Part shown: piece by piece, positions 63,901 to 64,000 of the stretch
How positions within the stretch are numbered: position 1 is the stretch's first letter
Layout of the letters: each line of letters opens with the position of its first letter
NCBI RefSeq assembly: GCF_021590045.1
Contig: NZ_CP062221.1
Coordinates: 3,770,013-3,834,012 of the forward strand
Source: Cellulomonas palmilytica
GTDB taxonomy: Bacteria; Actinomycetota; Actinomycetes; Actinomycetales; Cellulomonadaceae
Length of the DNA stretch: 64,000 nt
Reading direction: 5' to 3'
The notes under the pieces: generated by a model
Told to the model about the DNA's origin: nothing
The model's database searches: none
The model's input: the letters and a program-made list of their open reading frames with translations, nothing else
Program-made: the position numbers and the translations under genes

Positions 63901-64000
63901 GTCGTCCGCGCTGTCGGTCACGACGAAGTCCCCGGTCACGACCGGCTCGTGCAAGGTCGAGTACAACGCGTCGAGCTGGAACACGGGCTTCACCGCCTCG
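60986..64000 (+). CDS. GH48 cellobiohydrolase with three FnIII domains and CBM2, 3' end cut
   Basis: At least 1005 aa; open to the window edge. Signal peptide about 1-35 (ends TPAAAA). GH48 domain about 56-698, acting processively from chain ends of cellulose: [18 protein letters not shown] contains Glu95 and Glu106, matching the two key acids of Cel48 enzymes; [10 protein letters not shown] and [13 protein letters not shown] segments are conserved. FnIII modules at about 704-792, 798-887 and 893-982 are close copies of each other, sharing GYDxYRG and [18 protein letters not shown]2 begins about 986 ([16 protein letters not shown]). Architecture is that of Cellulomonas fimi CbhB. ATG 60986 or 60989. 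Confidence 0.95.
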   Translation, partial: MMSSSTRRRHAWVAFAALGVSSLLAAGITPAAAATGGGALPATVSVPAASPVRAAVDGEYAQRFLEQYDKIKDPANGYFSPQGIPYHSVETLIVEAPDYGHETTSEAYSYWIWLEALYGQVTGDWSPLNHAWDTMEKYMIPASVDQPTNSFYNPSSPGTYASEYSHPSKYPSQLNSGVSVGTDPLANELKSTYGNPDIYQMHWLADVDNVYGYGVTPGAGCELGPTATGTSFINTFQRGPQESVWETVPQPSCDEFKYGGKNGYLDLFTGDAQYAKQWKYTSASDADARAIEAVYWANIWATEQGKQAQIASTVAKAAKMGDYLRYTLFDKYFKTIGCTSPSCAAGSGRTSAHYLLSWYMAWGGATDTSAGWAWRIGSSHAHFGYQNPLAAYALSTDPALTPKSPTAKDDWSKSLERQLEFYTWLQASNGGIAGGATNSWDGAYATPPSGTPTFYGMGYTEAPVYADPPSNQWFGMQAWGVQRVAELYYASGNAKAKAILDKWVPWVVDNISTDGEDWKVPSTLVWNGKPDTWNPSNPTGNPGLTVTVKDYGQDVGVAGDTARALLFYAAKSGDTEARDTAKALLDAIWENNQDPLGVSTVEKREDYLRFDDPYVANGNGIYIPSGWTGTMPNGDAIKPGVSFLDIRSFYKNDPAWSKVETALRTGVAPEFSYHRFWSQTAIAAALADYDRLFADDTTPGDDTTAPSVPTGLKTTAVTSTSVTLSWTASTDDTGVTGYDVYRGTTKVGSSTTTSFADTGLTPATAYSYTVRAKDAAGNVSAASSALSVTTEAGNDNDTQAPSAPTGLTAGTVTETSVALSWTASTDNVGVVGYDIYRGTAKVGSSTGTTYTDSGLTAGTAYSYTVRAKDAAGNVSSASSALSVTTKPVTEVDTQAPTAPTGLTAGTVTETSVVLSWTASTDNVGVTGYDIYRGGSKVGTSTGTTYSDTGLTAATAYSYTVRAKDAAGNVSQPSSALSVTTKSPVTTGSCKVEYNASSWNTGFTAS
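63097..63930 (+). repeat. Three tandem FnIII-encoding repeats
   Basis: Three DNA units of about 270-285 nt encode the FnIII modules of the GH48 enzyme. Units two and three share long near-identical stretches (for example acgggcctgaccgccggcac versus acgggtctgaccgccggcac), pointing to recent duplication or gene conversion. Confidence 0.85.

Overview
The window is very GC-rich, gene-dense actinobacterial DNA. It most resembles Cellulomonas or a close relative. It carries a secreted GH48 cellobiohydrolase with FnIII repeats and a CBM2, built like Cellulomonas fimi CbhB, and a secreted GH5_8 mannanase with a CBM2. It also has a mycothiol synthase (mshD), an Ssd/Tad pilus locus beside a HAD-IB phosphatase, and many GTG starts with 4-nt GTGA/ATGA gene overlaps. 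No rRNA, tRNA, CRISPR array, insertion sequence or prophage was seen.

Layout. 1-2309: 5-oxoprolinase genes pxpABC (minus), with a palindromic element inside pxpB. 2470-6901: NmrA-like reductase, divergent AraC regulator, and a DUF1998-type helicase. 5651-11869: Tad/Flp pilus operon (minus: ssd, tadA, tadB, tadC, DUF4244 pilin, tadE, Rv3654c-like). 12092-21051: HAD-IB phosphatase, degenerate Fic protein, malic enzyme, old yellow enzyme, formate/nitrite channel, membrane protein, acetyl-CoA synthetase. 21309-22715: mannanase. 23344-28350: possible Cys-containing leader peptide, flavin monooxygenase and a FecCD-type ABC importer. 28427-36432: FAD monooxygenase, then mshD-ppk1-mutT1 and a DUF47-Pit phosphate pair. 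36460-43228: transporters, two MarR regulators, NERD-like protein, MsrB. 43388-47214: GGDEF-EAL protein followed by a TasA-like/SipW/TasA-like cassette. 47219-48613: FAD oxidase. 48729-55113: six-gene, almost fully overlapping operon encoding a receiver-PIG-L deacetylase fusion, ATP-grasp enzyme, PHP phosphoesterase, processive GT2 glycosyltransferase, 56-aa membrane protein and PAS histidine kinase. 55410-60717: two-component flavin monooxygenase/reductase, M15 peptidase, HesB-like protein, beta-propeller protein, NUDIX hydrolase. 60986-64000: GH48 cellulase, cut by the window edge.

Themes. Plant polysaccharide attack (GH48, GH5_8, a sugar porter) appears to share LacI-type operator-like palindromes. 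Surface structure is represented by the Tad pilus, the TasA/SipW cassette beside a c-di-GMP enzyme, and the glycosyltransferase operon. That last operon is the best candidate for an undescribed system: a two-component pathway whose response regulator is itself predicted to be a sugar N-deacetylase, encoded with a processive glycosyltransferase. Assignments come from reading translations and motifs by eye; no database search was run.
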